64,000 bases of DNA, from the NCBI GenBank assembly GCA_947494145.1, contig CANLTZ010000010.1:124001-188000 (forward strand), written 5' to 3'. This DNA comes from an uncultured Jannaschia sp. Lineage in GTDB: Bacteria; Pseudomonadota; Alphaproteobacteria; Rhodobacterales; Rhodobacteraceae. Of the stretch, positions 35,867-45,906 are shown piece after piece. Under the pieces are notes generated by a model. That model had not been told where the DNA came from. It did not search any database and was given only the letters and a program-made list of their open reading frames with translations. The position numbers and the translations under genes are program-made. Numbering within the stretch: the stretch's first letter is position 1; each line of letters opens with the position of its first letter.

Positions 35867-36682
35867 ATGACCCGTCCAGAAGCCTCGGTCCGTTCGGTGG
35901 ATTTCGTTTGGGAACGCGTAAGGGATGAAGCCGAACAGGCTTTGCGGGATGAACCGCTGCTTGGAGGTCTAGTTCACGCGACAATCCTGCATCACGAAAC
36001 GCTGGAGCAAGCGCTTGCCTACCGTTTTGCCCAGAAACTCGCGTCGAGCGAGATGAGCGAGCAGGTTTTGCGCGAGATTGCTGATGCTGCCATCTCTGCG
36101 GACCCGCAGATCGGTCAGGCTGCACGATCAGACGTAGTGGCCGTATTCGAGCGTGACCCTGCGTGCCACCGTTTTCTTCAGCCAATGATCTTCTTCAAGG
36201 GATTTCAGGCGGTTCAAGCATACCGGATTGGCCGTTGGCTCTGGACGAATGGGCGCAAGGACTTGGCGTATTTCATCCAGATGCGCGTGAGCGAAGTGCT
36301 TGGGGCGGATATCCATCCCGGCGCGCAGGTGGGTAAGGGCATCATGATTGACCACGCCCATTCCGTCGTGATCGGCGAGACGGCTGTCGTGGGAGACAAC
36401 GTGTCCATGCTCCATTCCGTGACTCTTGGCGGCACGGGGAAGGATGACGATGACCGACATCCCAAGATCGGCGACGGCGTTCTGATCGGGGCAGGGGCGA
36501 AGGTGCTCGGCAATATCAGCGTTGGCTATTGCTCGCGCATTGCGGCGGGTTCCGTCGTTCTGGAAGATGTGCCGCCGATGAAGACAGTGGCCGGTGTGCC
36601 GGCGCGCATTGTGGGCGAAGCCGGATGCTCACAGCCATCGATCATGATGGATCAATTGCTGCGGGCATCCGAACCGGAGTGA
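35867..36682 (+). CDS. cysE: serine O-acetyltransferase
   Basis: It makes O-acetylserine from serine and acetyl-CoA for cysteine synthesis. It is 271 residues long, with a helical N-terminal domain and a left-handed beta-helix of hexapeptide repeats (ADIHPGAQVGKGIMIDHAHSVV, VVGDNVSMLHSVTLGGTG, IGDGVLIGAGAKVLGNISVG). Active-site His residues lie in DHAH and LHSVT. It follows the GTA cluster on the same strand with no terminator in the 63-base gap, and cysE is a constant neighbour of GTA clusters in this family. Confidence 0.96.
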   Translation: MTRPEASVRSVDFVWERVRDEAEQALRDEPLLGGLVHATILHHETLEQALAYRFAQKLASSEMSEQVLREIADAAISADPQIGQAARSDVVAVFERDPACHRFLQPMIFFKGFQAVQAYRIGRWLWTNGRKDLAYFIQMRVSEVLGADIHPGAQVGKGIMIDHAHSVVIGETAVVGDNVSMLHSVTLGGTGKDDDDRHPKIGDGVLIGAGAKVLGNISVGYCSRIAAGSVVLEDVPPMKTVAGVPARIVGEAGCSQPSIMMDQLLRASEPE

Positions 36683-36702
36683 ACGCCAAGCCTGGCGCTC
36701 GC

Positions 36703-38046
36703 TTAGGCGAGCATGGCGATGGGGTTTTCGATATTGTCCGCCAGCGATCTGAGGAAATTCGACCCGAGGGCGCCATCGATCACGCGGTGATCAACGCTTA
36801 GGGTCACTGACATGACTGTTGCCGTTGCCAGTTCGCCGTCAGCGCCCACTATGGGTTTCTTGACCCCGGCGCCCACAGCCAGGATCGAGCCGTGAGGCGG
36901 GTTGATGACCGCGTCGAAATTATCAATTCCAAACATCCCAAGATTTGAGATCGCGAAGCTGCCGCCCTGGTATTCATGAGGCGCCAGTTTGCGGTCGCGC
37001 GCGCGTGTGGCCAAGTCTTTCATTTCGGTCGACAGGGCCGAGAGCGACTTAAGATGGGCGTCTTTCAGGACAGGTGTGAACAGTCCGCCTTCGATGGCAA
37101 CCGCGACAGCGACGTCTGAGGCCGCCATGCGCAAGATCCGATCCCCGGCCCAAACGGCATTTGCGTCGGGTACTTCTTGCAAGGCGAGCGCAGATGCCTT
37201 GATGATGAAATCGTTGACGCTGAGCTTCACGCCCCGTTCGGCCAACTGCTTGTTGAGTTGACTGCGGAACTTCAGAAGCGCATCGAGATGGATGTCGCGG
37301 CGCAGGTAGAAGTGCGGGATCGTCTGTTTGGCCTCGGTGAGGCGTGCAGCGATGGTTTTCCGCATCCCGTCGAGCTTGATTTCCTCATATTGACGGTCGG
37401 CATACATCGCCGCCACTTGGTCGCTGCCCATGCCCGACGGCATGCTGGCTTTTTGCGCTTCCGCCGCCTTTGAAGCAGCCGCCGAGGTGGTTGGTGCAGA
37501 TACGGCTGAGGCGTCAAACCCTTCCACATCCGCTTTGACGATCCGGCCTCGGGGGCCGGAGCCCTTGATTTGCGCCAGATCTATGCCCTTGTCTTTGGCG
37601 ATCCGCCGCGCGACTGGCGTGGCAAAGAGGCGCTTGCCGTCCGCGCCGGATGGGGGCTGGGCGGTCCCACCGGCTGATTTCTCGTCGGCTGCTGCCGCCT
37701 CGCGTCCGTAGCCTTTTGCGGGTTCGGTGTCAGGGGTCGGCTGGGCTGGTGCGACATGTGATGACCCATCGGAGGAAGCGTCAACGACGGCGGACGCGTC
37801 TTCTCCATCTTCCAGAAGCACCGCGATAGGGGAATTGACCTTCACCCCTTCGGTTCCTTCGGCCACCAGGATCTTGCCGACAACCCCTTCGTCCACGGCC
37901 TCGAATTCCATCGTGGCCTTGTCGGTTTCAATCTCAGCCAGAAGGTCACCGGACGACACGCTGTCGCCCTCCTTCACCAGCCATTTCGCGAGCGTGCCTT
38001 CCTCCATCGTGGGGGACAAAGCGGGCATCAGGATTTCGGTCGCCAT
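36703..38046 (-). CDS. pdhC: pyruvate dehydrogenase E2, dihydrolipoamide acetyltransferase
   Basis: The core of the pyruvate dehydrogenase complex, 447 residues. One N-terminal lipoyl domain has the lipoylated Lys in [14 protein letters not shown] subunit-binding domain follows ([39 protein letters not shown]), then the catalytic domain ending with [25 protein letters not shown]. It lies 12 bases after pdhB in the pdhA-pdhB-pdhC operon and converges on cysE. Confidence 0.96.
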   Translation of the reverse strand: MATEILMPALSPTMEEGTLAKWLVKEGDSVSSGDLLAEIETDKATMEFEAVDEGVVGKILVAEGTEGVKVNSPIAVLLEDGEDASAVVDASSDGSSHVAPAQPTPDTEPAKGYGREAAAADEKSAGGTAQPPSGADGKRLFATPVARRIAKDKGIDLAQIKGSGPRGRIVKADVEGFDASAVSAPTTSAAASKAAEAQKASMPSGMGSDQVAAMYADRQYEEIKLDGMRKTIAARLTEAKQTIPHFYLRRDIHLDALLKFRSQLNKQLAERGVKLSVNDFIIKASALALQEVPDANAVWAGDRILRMAASDVAVAVAIEGGLFTPVLKDAHLKSLSALSTEMKDLATRARDRKLAPHEYQGGSFAISNLGMFGIDNFDAVINPPHGSILAVGAGVKKPIVGADGELATATVMSVTLSVDHRVIDGALGSNFLRSLADNIENPIAMLA

Positions 38047-38058
38047 GGTGCGAGCCTC

Positions 38059-39435
38059 TCAGCGGTAGGTGACGGACTTGACGGCCTCAATGACTTCGGC
38101 GGTCGAAGTCAGGGCCAGCTTTTCCAGGTTGGCGGCGTAGGGCATGGGCACGTCCTTGCCCGTGCAGGTCACCACCGGCGCGTCCAGATAATCGAAGGCG
38201 CGCTGCATGATGGTCGACGCCATATGGTCGCTGAAGCTGGCCACCGGGAAGCCTTCTTCGACGATGACGCAGCGGTTGGTCTTCATGACTGAAGCCAGCA
38301 CCGTGTCGTAATCGACAGGTCGCAGCGTTCGCAGGTCGATGATTTCGGCGTCGATGCCCTCTTCGGCCAGCTTTTCGGCGGCCTCCATCGCGTAAGTCAT
38401 GCCAATCCCCCAACTCACCAAAGTGACGTCGCCGCCTTCGCGCCAGATGCGGGCCTTGCCGAAGGGAACGGTGAAATCGTCGAGCTTCGGCACGTCGAAG
38501 GATTTGCCGTACAGGATCTCATTTTCCAGGAAGATCACCGGGTTCGGGTCACGGATGGCCGTCTTCATCAGACCTTTGGCGTCGGACGCCGAATAGGGCA
38601 TCACCACCTTCAACCCAGGGATCGAGGCATACCACGCCGCGTAATCCTGGCTGTGCTGGGCGCCCACCCGGGCGGCGGCCCCGTTGGGGCCGCGGAATAC
38701 CATGGGCGCGCCCATCTGGCCGCCAGACATGTAGAGCGTCTTGGCAGCGGAGTTGATAATCTGGTCAATGGCTTGCATGGCGAAGTTAAACGTCATGAAC
38801 TCGACGATGGGCTTTAGCCCGCCAAAGGCCGCGCCGACGCCGATACCGGTGAAGCCGTGCTCGGTGATCGGGGTGTCGATGACGCGCTTGGCGCCGAATT
38901 CGTCCAGCAATCCCTGACTTATCTTATAGGCGCCCTGGTATTCGGCCACCTCTTCCCCCATCAGAAAGACCGTCTCGTCGCGGCGCATTTCCTCGGCCAT
39001 AGCGTCGCGCAGGGCCTCGCGGACTGTGGTTTGGACCATCTCGGTCCCTTCGGGCCAGTCGGGCGAGGCGTTGGATTGCGGCGCTGGGGTATCATCGGCG
39101 ACCTGGGCGGGGGCTGCTGCGGCGGGCGCCTCTGCCGGGGCCGCCTCCTGGGCCTGGGCCGGGGCCGCGCTGGCCACGTCATCGGCGCTTTCGCCGTCTT
39201 CCAGCAGCACCGCGATAGGGGAATTCACCTTCACCCCTTCTGTGCCCTCGGCCACCATGATCTTGCCGATCGTGCCTTCATCGACGGCTTCGAACTCCAT
39301 CGTCGCCTTGTCGGTCTCGATTTCGGCCAGGATATCGCCGGACGACACCGTGTCGCCTTCCTTCACAAGCCATTTGGCGAGCGTCCCCTCTTCCATCGTG
39401 GGGGACAGAGCGGGCATCAGGATTTCGGTCGCCAT
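38059..39435 (-). CDS. pdhB: pyruvate dehydrogenase E1 beta subunit with N-terminal lipoyl domain
   Basis: The 458-residue E1 beta subunit carries an extra lipoyl domain (about residues 1-80, [13 protein letters not shown]) almost identical to that of the E2 gene next door. An Ala/Pro-rich linker leads to the transketolase-like body ([37 protein letters not shown]). Such a lipoyl-bearing E1 beta is known in alphaproteobacteria. The start at 39435 shares one base with the pdhA stop (TGATG). Confidence 0.95.
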   Translation of the reverse strand: MATEILMPALSPTMEEGTLAKWLVKEGDTVSSGDILAEIETDKATMEFEAVDEGTIGKIMVAEGTEGVKVNSPIAVLLEDGESADDVASAAPAQAQEAAPAEAPAAAAPAQVADDTPAPQSNASPDWPEGTEMVQTTVREALRDAMAEEMRRDETVFLMGEEVAEYQGAYKISQGLLDEFGAKRVIDTPITEHGFTGIGVGAAFGGLKPIVEFMTFNFAMQAIDQIINSAAKTLYMSGGQMGAPMVFRGPNGAAARVGAQHSQDYAAWYASIPGLKVVMPYSASDAKGLMKTAIRDPNPVIFLENEILYGKSFDVPKLDDFTVPFGKARIWREGGDVTLVSWGIGMTYAMEAAEKLAEEGIDAEIIDLRTLRPVDYDTVLASVMKTNRCVIVEEGFPVASFSDHMASTIMQRAFDYLDAPVVTCTGKDVPMPYAANLEKLALTSTAEVIEAVKSVTYR

Positions 39436-40454
39436 CACACGGCCTCCTGCGGGATTTCGTCTGCATAGATATCGGTCCAAAGCTCCTCCAAGGCGGGCTC
39501 AGGGCTTTCCTTGGCGAATTCGGCGCTTTCGTTAACGATGTTCTTGATGTCCTTGTCGATGGCCTTCAGGTCGTCCTCGCTGGCGTGCTTTCCGGTCAGC
39601 AGCATCTGGCGGACATGTTCGATGGCGTCGCGTTCTTCGCGCATCTTCTGGACTTCGTCGCGGGTGCGGTACTTGGCTGGGTCCGACATGGAATGGCCGC
39701 GATAGCGATAGGTCTTCACCTCCAGGATGTAAGGGCCCTTGCCCGCGCGGCACTGGGCCACGGCCTTCTCGCCCGCGGCCTTCACAGCCAGCACATCCAT
39801 GCCGTCCACTTCCTCCCCCTTGATGCCGTAGGCGGCGCCCCGTTCCCAGTAAGATGGCGAATGGGTGGACCGCTGGGTCGAGGTGCCCATGGCGTATTGG
39901 TTATTCTCGATCACGAAGACGACGGGCAGGTTCCACAACTCGGCCATGTTGTAGGTCTCATAGACCTGGCCCTGGTTGGCCGCGCCATCCCCGAAATAGG
40001 TGAACGTGACGTTGTCGTTGCCCTTGTACTTGTCGGCAAAGGCCAGTCCCGCGCCCAAAGGCACTTGGGCCGCAACGATGCCATGGCCGCCGTAGAAATC
40101 CTTCTCTTTCGAGAACATGTGCATCGAGCCGCCCTTGCCCTTGGAATAACCCCCCTCGCGGCCCGTCAACTCGGCCATCACACCCTTGGGGTCCATGCCG
40201 CAGGCCAGCATATGGCCGTGGTCGCGGTAGCTGGTGATGCGTTTGTCGCCATCCTTGGCGGCGGCTTCCAGGCCGACGACAACGGCTTCCTGCCCGATAT
40301 AGAGGTGGCAAAACCCCCCGATCAGACCCATCCCGTAAAGCTGACCCGCCTTTTCCTCGAACCGTCGGATCAGCAGCATGTCCCGGTAATATTGCAGCAA
40401 GTCTTCTTTGGAGACATTGGGCTTCGCTTTCGCGGCGGTCTTACGGGTGGCCAT
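39435..40454 (-). CDS. pdhA: pyruvate dehydrogenase E1 alpha subunit
   Basis: This thiamine-diphosphate subunit decarboxylates pyruvate. At 339 residues it shows the ThDP motif from [23 protein letters not shown] to NNQYAMGTS, and the regulatory/active-site loop [20 protein letters not shown]. It is the first gene of the pdhABC operon. A 28-base palindrome lies 22 bases upstream of its start. Confidence 0.96.
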   Translation of the reverse strand: MATRKTAAKAKPNVSKEDLLQYYRDMLLIRRFEEKAGQLYGMGLIGGFCHLYIGQEAVVVGLEAAAKDGDKRITSYRDHGHMLACGMDPKGVMAELTGREGGYSKGKGGSMHMFSKEKDFYGGHGIVAAQVPLGAGLAFADKYKGNDNVTFTYFGDGAANQGQVYETYNMAELWNLPVVFVIENNQYAMGTSTQRSTHSPSYWERGAAYGIKGEEVDGMDVLAVKAAGEKAVAQCRAGKGPYILEVKTYRYRGHSMSDPAKYRTRDEVQKMREERDAIEHVRQMLLTGKHASEDDLKAIDKDIKNIVNESAEFAKESPEPALEELWTDIYADEIPQEAV

Positions 40455-40475
40455 GGTCGGGCGGTCCTCCGGTCA

Positions 40476-40503
40476 GGGAATCGTTCAACGTTAAACAATT
40501 CCC
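40476..40503. promoter_or_regulatory. candidate LacI-type operator upstream of pdhA
   Basis: A 28-base near-perfect palindrome (12 of 14 pairs match), with GGGAAT and ATTCCC at the ends and the core GTTCAACGTTAAAC around a central CG. LacI-family operators usually have such a central CG. It sits just upstream of the pdhA start, where a bound repressor could block transcription. Confidence 0.5.
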
Positions 40504-40650
40504 TAGCCCAAAGGTTCCGCAGGGGGAACACCCAGACGCGAATGAGCAGCGCGGCGCTCGCGTAGGCGGTTTGCAGGGGCCAATGCGCGCCCCGTGCGAG
40601 GAGGGCCGCGGCCCCATACGGGCCGCAAAGGCCCGACGAGCGGGCCGCGC

Positions 40651-40678
40651 TCAGTCAGGACAGGGTCAGTCAGGACAG
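40651..40678. repeat. 13-base direct repeat pair between ftsB and pdhA
   Basis: TCAGTCAGGACAG occurs at 40651-40663 and again at 40666-40678, two bases apart, directly after the ftsB stop and about 200 bases upstream of pdhA. It may be a slippage product or a binding site. Confidence 0.6.
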
Positions 40679-40680
40679 CG

Positions 40681-40980
40681 TTATTCGACGATGATTTCGT
40701 CCAACCGGGCCACGCCCAACACGGCGCGGGCCCGTTCATCCAGCAGGTCCAGATCAAGAAAGTCGTCCGACAATCGCCGCGTGCGGTCGCGCATCTTGGC
40801 TGCTTCCGCTTCCAACAGCGCCAGCTCCGCCGTCAGCATGTCCTTTTCGGCCTCAAGCTCCACCCGGCGCAGCACGCCGTATTCGCCCTGGACGGCCGAG
40901 AATACGAAATATCCCGCAAACAGAACCAAAACCACAGGAAGCACCAGGCCATAGCCCGCGCGATTGCGTTGTCCGATCAT
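40681..40980 (-). CDS. ftsB: septum formation initiator FtsB/DivIC-type protein
   Basis: This 99-residue protein has one N-terminal membrane helix (YGLVLPVVLVLFAGYFVFSAVQG) and a coiled coil (RRVELEAEKDMLTAELALLEAEAAKMRDRTRRL), ending LLDERARAVLGVARLDEIIV. This is the FtsB/DivIC layout, part of the FtsQLB divisome complex. The start at 40980 is chosen because the upstream extension is Arg/Pro-rich, runs into a dispersed repeat and has no ribosome site. Location before the pdh genes is usual in relatives. Confidence 0.9.
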   Translation of the reverse strand: MIGQRNRAGYGLVLPVVLVLFAGYFVFSAVQGEYGVLRRVELEAEKDMLTAELALLEAEAAKMRDRTRRLSDDFLDLDLLDERARAVLGVARLDEIIVE

Positions 40981-41321
40981 TGCCCGTTCCTGCTCCGACC
41001 CTCTGACGGGGCCCTTTGGCGCGGTTATGGCATGGCTTGGGGCGCGTGTGAATCCCCCGTGAGCGGTTCGGGGCCGCCCTGCGACATCTGCCGTTGCCGC
41101 TTTGCCCCGTGGACCGCATTCAAACCCGCAGGGCGCCGGTCCATCGCCGGGTCGCCCGCTGGCCCGGCGATCTGGTTGGCGTCGGCGCATCGCTGGGACG
41201 GTGGGCGGATGTGGCAGCCATAAGCCACATCAGCAGACCCGTCAGATCGCCGAACCCCGGCCCGCCGATGGACCGGCTCGCGCCCGACGGTCGGGACGAT
41301 CGCAAGGCCCCCAACCCAAAC
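40981..41321. other. intergenic region dominated by a dispersed palindromic element
   Basis: A 341-base gap between the ftsB start and the stop of the aldolase gene. More than half is the palindromic element at 41132-41284. The part next to ftsB (40981-41100) should hold the ftsB promoter. I see no protein-coding signal. Confidence 0.55.
41132..41284 (+). repeat. dispersed palindromic intergenic element, copy A
   Basis: About 153 bases, with imperfect inverted ends (GCGCCGGTCCATCGCCGGG at the left and CCCGCCGATGGACCGGC at the right). It resembles 48317-48430 and 55011-55170. Shared internal blocks are CGATCTGGTTGGCGT, GCATCGCTGG and, with copy C, AGACCCGTC-GATCGCCGA. Such elements can be MITEs or transcribed hairpins. 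Confidence 0.7.
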
Positions 41322-42215
41322 TCACCCCGCCACGGACGCATCCCGAATACTGTCCACCGTCGCGCCCAGCCGCGCGTCGAAAGCCGCGTCGTCCATTTCG
41401 TCCGACAGACCCTCCGTCAGCGCCCGGCTGAAACTGGCGATGACGCCGCGGTTGCGCGCCAGCATCGCGTTGGCGTCTTCGCGGGAATAGCCGCCCGACA
41501 AAGCCACCACGCGCATCACCTTGGGGTGGTCCACCAGCGGCGCATAGAAATCGTCCTCACTGGGCAAGCTCAGCTTCAACATGATCTCCTGCCCGTCGGG
41601 CAGCGTGTCCAGATGGGCCAGGATGCGGTCGCGCAAGATCGCCTCCGCCTCGGCCTTGTCGACGATGGAAATCGTCACCTCGGGTTCCAGAATGGGCACC
41701 ATGTCATGGGCCAGGACCTGGCGGCCCACCTCGAATTGCTGGGCCACGATGGCCTCGATCCCGTCCGCGTTCGCGGCATTGATGACCGAGCGTTCCTTGG
41801 TCCCGAACACGCCCAACCCATGGGCGCGGTCCAGCGTTGCGTCGAGCCCGGGAATGGGCTTCATCAGTTGGACGCCATCGGCCTCATCGGCCAAACCCTT
41901 ATCGATCTTCAGAAACGGCACGACCTGCTTTTCGGCCCATAGAAACTCTGCCGCCGGGCGCCCGGCAAAGGTGCGGTCCATGGTCTGCTCGAACAGAATG
42001 GCACCCACCACCTTGTCGCCGTCAAACGCATCAGACCGCACGATCCGCTCCCGCATCCCGTGGATCAGATCGAACATCTCGGCCTCCGACCCATAGCGAT
42101 CTTCCTCAATCCCATAAAGCCGCAGCGCCTTGGGCGTGGACCCGCCCGATTGGTCCAGCGCGGCGATGAAACCCTGGCCCGCGCGGATACGGGCGGCTTT
42201 GTCGAGATCGGGCAT
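41322..42215 (-). CDS. fructose-bisphosphate aldolase, class I
   Basis: A Schiff-base aldolase of about 297 residues for glycolysis/gluconeogenesis. Family blocks are QGFIAALDQSGGSTPKALRLYGI near the N-terminus, GAILFEQTMDR, VVPFLKIDKGLADEADGVQLMKPIPGLD, PILEPEVTIS and VVALSGGYSREDAN. There is no zinc-ligand set of class II enzymes. The start at 42215 gives the normal length; the frame extends upstream without signals. It lies in a minus-strand stretch with pgk and gap. Confidence 0.93.
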   Translation of the reverse strand: MPDLDKAARIRAGQGFIAALDQSGGSTPKALRLYGIEEDRYGSEAEMFDLIHGMRERIVRSDAFDGDKVVGAILFEQTMDRTFAGRPAAEFLWAEKQVVPFLKIDKGLADEADGVQLMKPIPGLDATLDRAHGLGVFGTKERSVINAANADGIEAIVAQQFEVGRQVLAHDMVPILEPEVTISIVDKAEAEAILRDRILAHLDTLPDGQEIMLKLSLPSEDDFYAPLVDHPKVMRVVALSGGYSREDANAMLARNRGVIASFSRALTEGLSDEMDDAAFDARLGATVDSIRDASVAG

Positions 42216-42292
42216 GGGGCGGACTCCTGGATGACGTATCTGTGATGGGCGGCTCCTACCGCGGGGGCAGGGGCGCGGCAACGTTGGTGGCG

Positions 42293-43075
42293 CTAACGGC
42301 TGGGATGGGCCATCAAACGCGCCGCAATACCGGTGATGACACCACGCGGCAGAAACTTCGGCATCAGCGCCGTCAGCTTGTTCATGCCCCCCGGCACCTC
42401 GATGCGCCGGCCCGTCACGGCGGCATTCCACCCCGCCTCCGCAACCGACTTCGCCGTGGCGATGGGTCCGGCCTTCAGAAGCGGCAGATCGTGCATGTCG
42501 GCAGCCTCGAAGAAGCCGGATGCCGTCGGCCCGGGGCAAAGCGCGGTGACCGTGACCTTGCTGTCCTTCAACTCGACGGCTACGGCCTCAGACAGCGACA
42601 GCAAAAACGCCTTGCTGGCATGGTATATGGCAAAGCCCGGCCCGGGCATGAACCCGGCCAGAGACGCCACGTTGATGATCCGTGACGGGGCGCCATGGCC
42701 CTTCATGTGCGGAACCGCCAGCTTCACCATCCGCGTGGCGGCGACGACATTGACGGCCAGCGTCGCTTCTTCGCGCGCCCAGCCTTCGGCATTGTCGAAC
42801 GGCCCGTTATAGCCAAGCCCCGCATTGTTCACGAGGATATCCACCTCGCGCCCATCGGTGGCCTTTTCCCACAGCAGATCGGCGGCGCCGGGCTTGGACA
42901 GATCGGCGGGAATGACGACCACATCCACATCTTGGCCGCGCATTTCCTCGGCCAGCGCTTCCAGCTTGTCGACCGAGCGGGCCGTCACGATGACATCGCG
43001 CCCTTTCCGCGCGGCCAACCGCGCGAATTCCGCACCGATTCCGTCCGACGCGCCTGTAACCAGCGTCCAAGCCAT
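42293..43075 (-). CDS. short-chain dehydrogenase/reductase
   Basis: This 260-residue SDR has the cofactor motif TGASDGIG (residues 7-14), NNAGLG, catalytic Ser in NVASLAG and Tyr-Lys in YHASKAF. The C-terminal extension with MPKFLPRGVITGIAARLMAHPSR suggests a membrane-associated member. Substrate unknown. It follows the exported protein gene by 33 bases. Confidence 0.88.
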   Translation of the reverse strand: MAWTLVTGASDGIGAEFARLAARKGRDVIVTARSVDKLEALAEEMRGQDVDVVVIPADLSKPGAADLLWEKATDGREVDILVNNAGLGYNGPFDNAEGWAREEATLAVNVVAATRMVKLAVPHMKGHGAPSRIINVASLAGFMPGPGFAIYHASKAFLLSLSEAVAVELKDSKVTVTALCPGPTASGFFEAADMHDLPLLKAGPIATAKSVAEAGWNAAVTGRRIEVPGGMNKLTALMPKFLPRGVITGIAARLMAHPSR

Positions 43076-43108
43076 TCCGATCTCCCTCTGTCTGGATCGG
43101 GCGGCAGG

Positions 43109-44650
43109 CTACTGGCCCGCCAACCACGCGTCCAGCGCCAGCGCTTCGGCGTCTGCCACGACAGCGGCCCATTGGTCTGCCCCGTCGCTGGGCACGGCGC
43201 GTTCAACCCGGCCCAGCAGCGATTGCGCCAGCGGGTCACCGCGCCCGGCGGCCACCAACGCATAGATCAACGCCGCCCGGAGCGAGCGGGGGGCGCCCAC
43301 GCCGCGCAGATGCGCCTCAGCCCGGGCGCGCAACTCGTCGCTGGGCCCCGACAGATCCGCGGCATCGGGCGCATGGGCCGCATCTTGCAGGCGCAATTGC
43401 GTGGCAAAGGGCAGATCCGCTTCCAACGCATCCAGCAAGCCGCGCAGCCCCGCAGCACCCGACGGCCCCGCCGCCAGCGCCTGGGCATAGGCCGCCGCCG
43501 GGTCGCTTGCCGCCTGGGCGCGGGCCAGCGCCAACGCCACCTCGCCGTCGCCGCCTTGGGCCAAAGGCTCCAACAGCGCCACGCCAAGCGCCAGGTTGCG
43601 CGGCGCGCGCAGCCCGCTCAGGAAGGCCAGACCCGCTTCGCGCGCCTCCGCCTCCGACAGGGCATCGGGCGCGGCCAGGGCCCGGCGCACCAGATCGCCG
43701 GGCAGCACGTCCCGCTCCACCGCGCGGTCCACGCCGACGACGGGTTCCAACAGGTCGATCAGGGGCAGAGGACCGTCCTCCAAGTCTTCGATGAAAGCCC
43801 GCCCGAAGCTGCGTGGGGCGCTGGCCGGAAACCCCGTCTCGACCACAAGGCGCCGCGGGTCGGTCACGAAGGCAGCCCAGCCTTCGGCCATCTCCGCCGT
43901 GAAAGCCTGCGCCGCATCCGAGGGTGGCCCGCCCGCGGTCAGCCCCCGCAGCGCGCCATCCAAACCCTTGGTCACAAAGGCCGCCGCCCGCTCCGGGTCG
44001 GTGGCTTCGGGCGGCAGGAAGGGCTGGGCGCTCTCGAAGCCGCCCAGATTGTCCAGCGTCACCGCCGCGCTGCGCAACTCCCCTTCGGCCCAGCTGTTCG
44101 CAGTGTCGTTACGCGGTGAGATATAGTCGAAGGCCACATCCACCGACACAGCCGCCACATTGTCGAGCCGGGTGCGGATATTGCCGGTCAGCGCCGCGCT
44201 GCGCGCGTCATAGGCCAGTGTCACGACGCTTTGCGGCACCACGATCCGCCCGCCCGGCAGGAACGCACCCGCGGCCAAGGCCTGGGGCCCGAAACAGGTC
44301 ACCGGGAGGTCCACGCCGCGCAACTCGATCCGGCCTTCGATTTCATCAACCAAGAAGGCCGAGATACTGTCCAGTTCCACCGCGTCGATGCGCAGCGGGC
44401 AAGCCACGCCGCCGGTCAATTCGCTGGGCACCACCACATCGATGCCCTCCATCATCAGGGTGCCGTCCAGGATCGAGACGGTCAGGTCTTCGTATTGCAT
44501 CTGAACCTGCGTGCGCGCGGCGGTCACGAAGGTGTTGATCACGTGGGCAACAATCGCATTGGGATCGACCAGATCCCAATAGCTGGCCTCATCGGCAATG
44601 GCAGCTGCGGGCGCAGTGGCGAGGGTCGTGGCAAGAAGCAGGCGGTGCAT
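43109..44650 (-). CDS. exported hypothetical protein, Ala-rich
   Basis: This 513-residue protein starts with a signal peptide (MHRLLLATTLATAPAAAIADE). The first 250 residues are beta-rich and include RTQVQMQYEDLTVSILDGTLMMEGIDVVV and two conserved-looking cysteines (GGVACPLRI, PVTCFGPQ) that may form a disulfide. The C-terminal half is almost all Ala-rich helices resembling Sel1/TPR-type repeats (ALALARAQAASDPAAAYAQALAAG, AHLRGVGAPRSLRAALIYALVAAGRGDPLAQSLLGRVERA). I recognise no family. A periplasmic scaffold role is a guess. Confidence 0.65.
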   Translation of the reverse strand: MHRLLLATTLATAPAAAIADEASYWDLVDPNAIVAHVINTFVTAARTQVQMQYEDLTVSILDGTLMMEGIDVVVPSELTGGVACPLRIDAVELDSISAFLVDEIEGRIELRGVDLPVTCFGPQALAAGAFLPGGRIVVPQSVVTLAYDARSAALTGNIRTRLDNVAAVSVDVAFDYISPRNDTANSWAEGELRSAAVTLDNLGGFESAQPFLPPEATDPERAAAFVTKGLDGALRGLTAGGPPSDAAQAFTAEMAEGWAAFVTDPRRLVVETGFPASAPRSFGRAFIEDLEDGPLPLIDLLEPVVGVDRAVERDVLPGDLVRRALAAPDALSEAEAREAGLAFLSGLRAPRNLALGVALLEPLAQGGDGEVALALARAQAASDPAAAYAQALAAGPSGAAGLRGLLDALEADLPFATQLRLQDAAHAPDAADLSGPSDELRARAEAHLRGVGAPRSLRAALIYALVAAGRGDPLAQSLLGRVERAVPSDGADQWAAVVADAEALALDAWLAGQ

Positions 44651-44727
44651 GGGCGGAACACTCCGAATGACATGGTGGTCAATGACAGCGCAGAAACTGC
44701 GCCCCCGCCGCCCCAAGCGCAACCGGG

Positions 44728-45906
44728 TCAGGCCGACAGGGCCGCGACGCCCGGAAGTTCCTTGCCTTCCATCCATTCCAGAAAGGCGCCGCCCGCGGTG
44801 GAGATATAGGTGAAGTCGCCCGCCACCCCCGCATGGTTGAGCGCGGCCACCGTGTCGCCGCCGCCGGCCACGGATACCAGCTTGCCCGCCCGCGTCAGTG
44901 CCGCCGCATGGCGCGCCGCAGCGCTGGTGGCGGCATCGAAAGGCGTCATCTCGAAGGCGCCCAGCGGGCCGTTCCAGACCAGCGTGCCGCAACCGTCGAG
45001 CACCTGACAGATATGCGCCACCGCATCGGGCCCGGCATCCAGGATCATCTGGCCGGTGGGAACCTCCTCCGCCCTGACGGTCGTCGTCGGGGGATCCGCG
45101 CGGAACTCGGCGGCGCAGACCACATCGCGGGGCAGCAGGATGGCGCAGCCCGCCCCGTCCGCCTTCGCCATGATGTCGCGCGCCGTGTCCAGAAGGTCAT
45201 GTTCGCACAGGGATTTCTGCACATCCAAGCCCTTGGCCGCCAGGAACGTGTTGGCCATGCCGCCCCCGATGATCAGGTGCTGCACCTTGTCCACCAGATT
45301 GCCCAGCAGGTCCAGCTTGGTCGACACCTTCGCCCCGCCAACCAAAGCCGCCACCGGTGGCTTGGGCGTGCCGAGCGCGCGGTCCAAAGCCGTCAATTCC
45401 GCTTCCATGGACCGGCCCGCAAAAGCGGGCAGCAACCGTGCTAGCGCGTGGGTCGTGGCATGCGCGCGGTGGGCCGCGGAAAACGCGTCGTTGCAGTAAA
45501 GATCCCCGATCGCCGCCAGGCGCTGCGCGAAGCCCGCATCGTCCTGTTCTTCGCCGGGGTTGAAGCGCACATTCTCAAACAAAAGCACATCGCCCGGCGC
45601 CATGGCGGCGACGGCGGCACCATAGCCGCCATCGGCAAAGCCCACCTCGACCCCCAGATGTTCGCTCAGGGCAGGGACAAGCTGGCGCAGCGACATCTCG
45701 GGCACGACCTTGCCCTTGGGCCGTCCGAAATGCGCCAGCAGCACCACTTTGGCACCGCCTGCGCGCAAATCGGCGATGGTGGGTGCGATGCGCTGGATGC
45801 GCGTGACATCGGTGACGCGGCCGTCTTCCACCGGCACGTTGATATCCACGCGGGTCAGCACGACCTGTCCCGAAAGCGCCATGTCGTCGATCGTCTTGAA
45901 AGCCAT
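44728..45906 (-). CDS. pgk: phosphoglycerate kinase
   Basis: It transfers phosphate between 1,3-bisphosphoglycerate and ADP. At 392 residues it has the signature [19 protein letters not shown], the substrate block [24 protein letters not shown], and the nucleotide-binding end [16 protein letters not shown]. The start at 45906 gives the usual N-terminus and follows GGAGG; the longer frame is Arg/Gly-rich shadow. Confidence 0.97.
   Translation of the reverse strand: MAFKTIDDMALSGQVVLTRVDINVPVEDGRVTDVTRIQRIAPTIADLRAGGAKVVLLAHFGRPKGKVVPEMSLRQLVPALSEHLGVEVGFADGGYGAAVAAMAPGDVLLFENVRFNPGEEQDDAGFAQRLAAIGDLYCNDAFSAAHRAHATTHALARLLPAFAGRSMEAELTALDRALGTPKPPVAALVGGAKVSTKLDLLGNLVDKVQHLIIGGGMANTFLAAKGLDVQKSLCEHDLLDTARDIMAKADGAGCAILLPRDVVCAAEFRADPPTTTVRAEEVPTGQMILDAGPDAVAHICQVLDGCGTLVWNGPLGAFEMTPFDAATSAAARHAAALTRAGKLVSVAGGGDTVAALNHAGVAGDFTYISTAGGAFLEWMEGKELPGVAALSA

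Noticed and set aside
40608-40626. GCGGCCC-CATAC-GGGCCGC hairpin as ftsB terminator
   Set aside because: The stem is good but no T-run follows on the minus strand; it may be chance in very GC-rich sequence.
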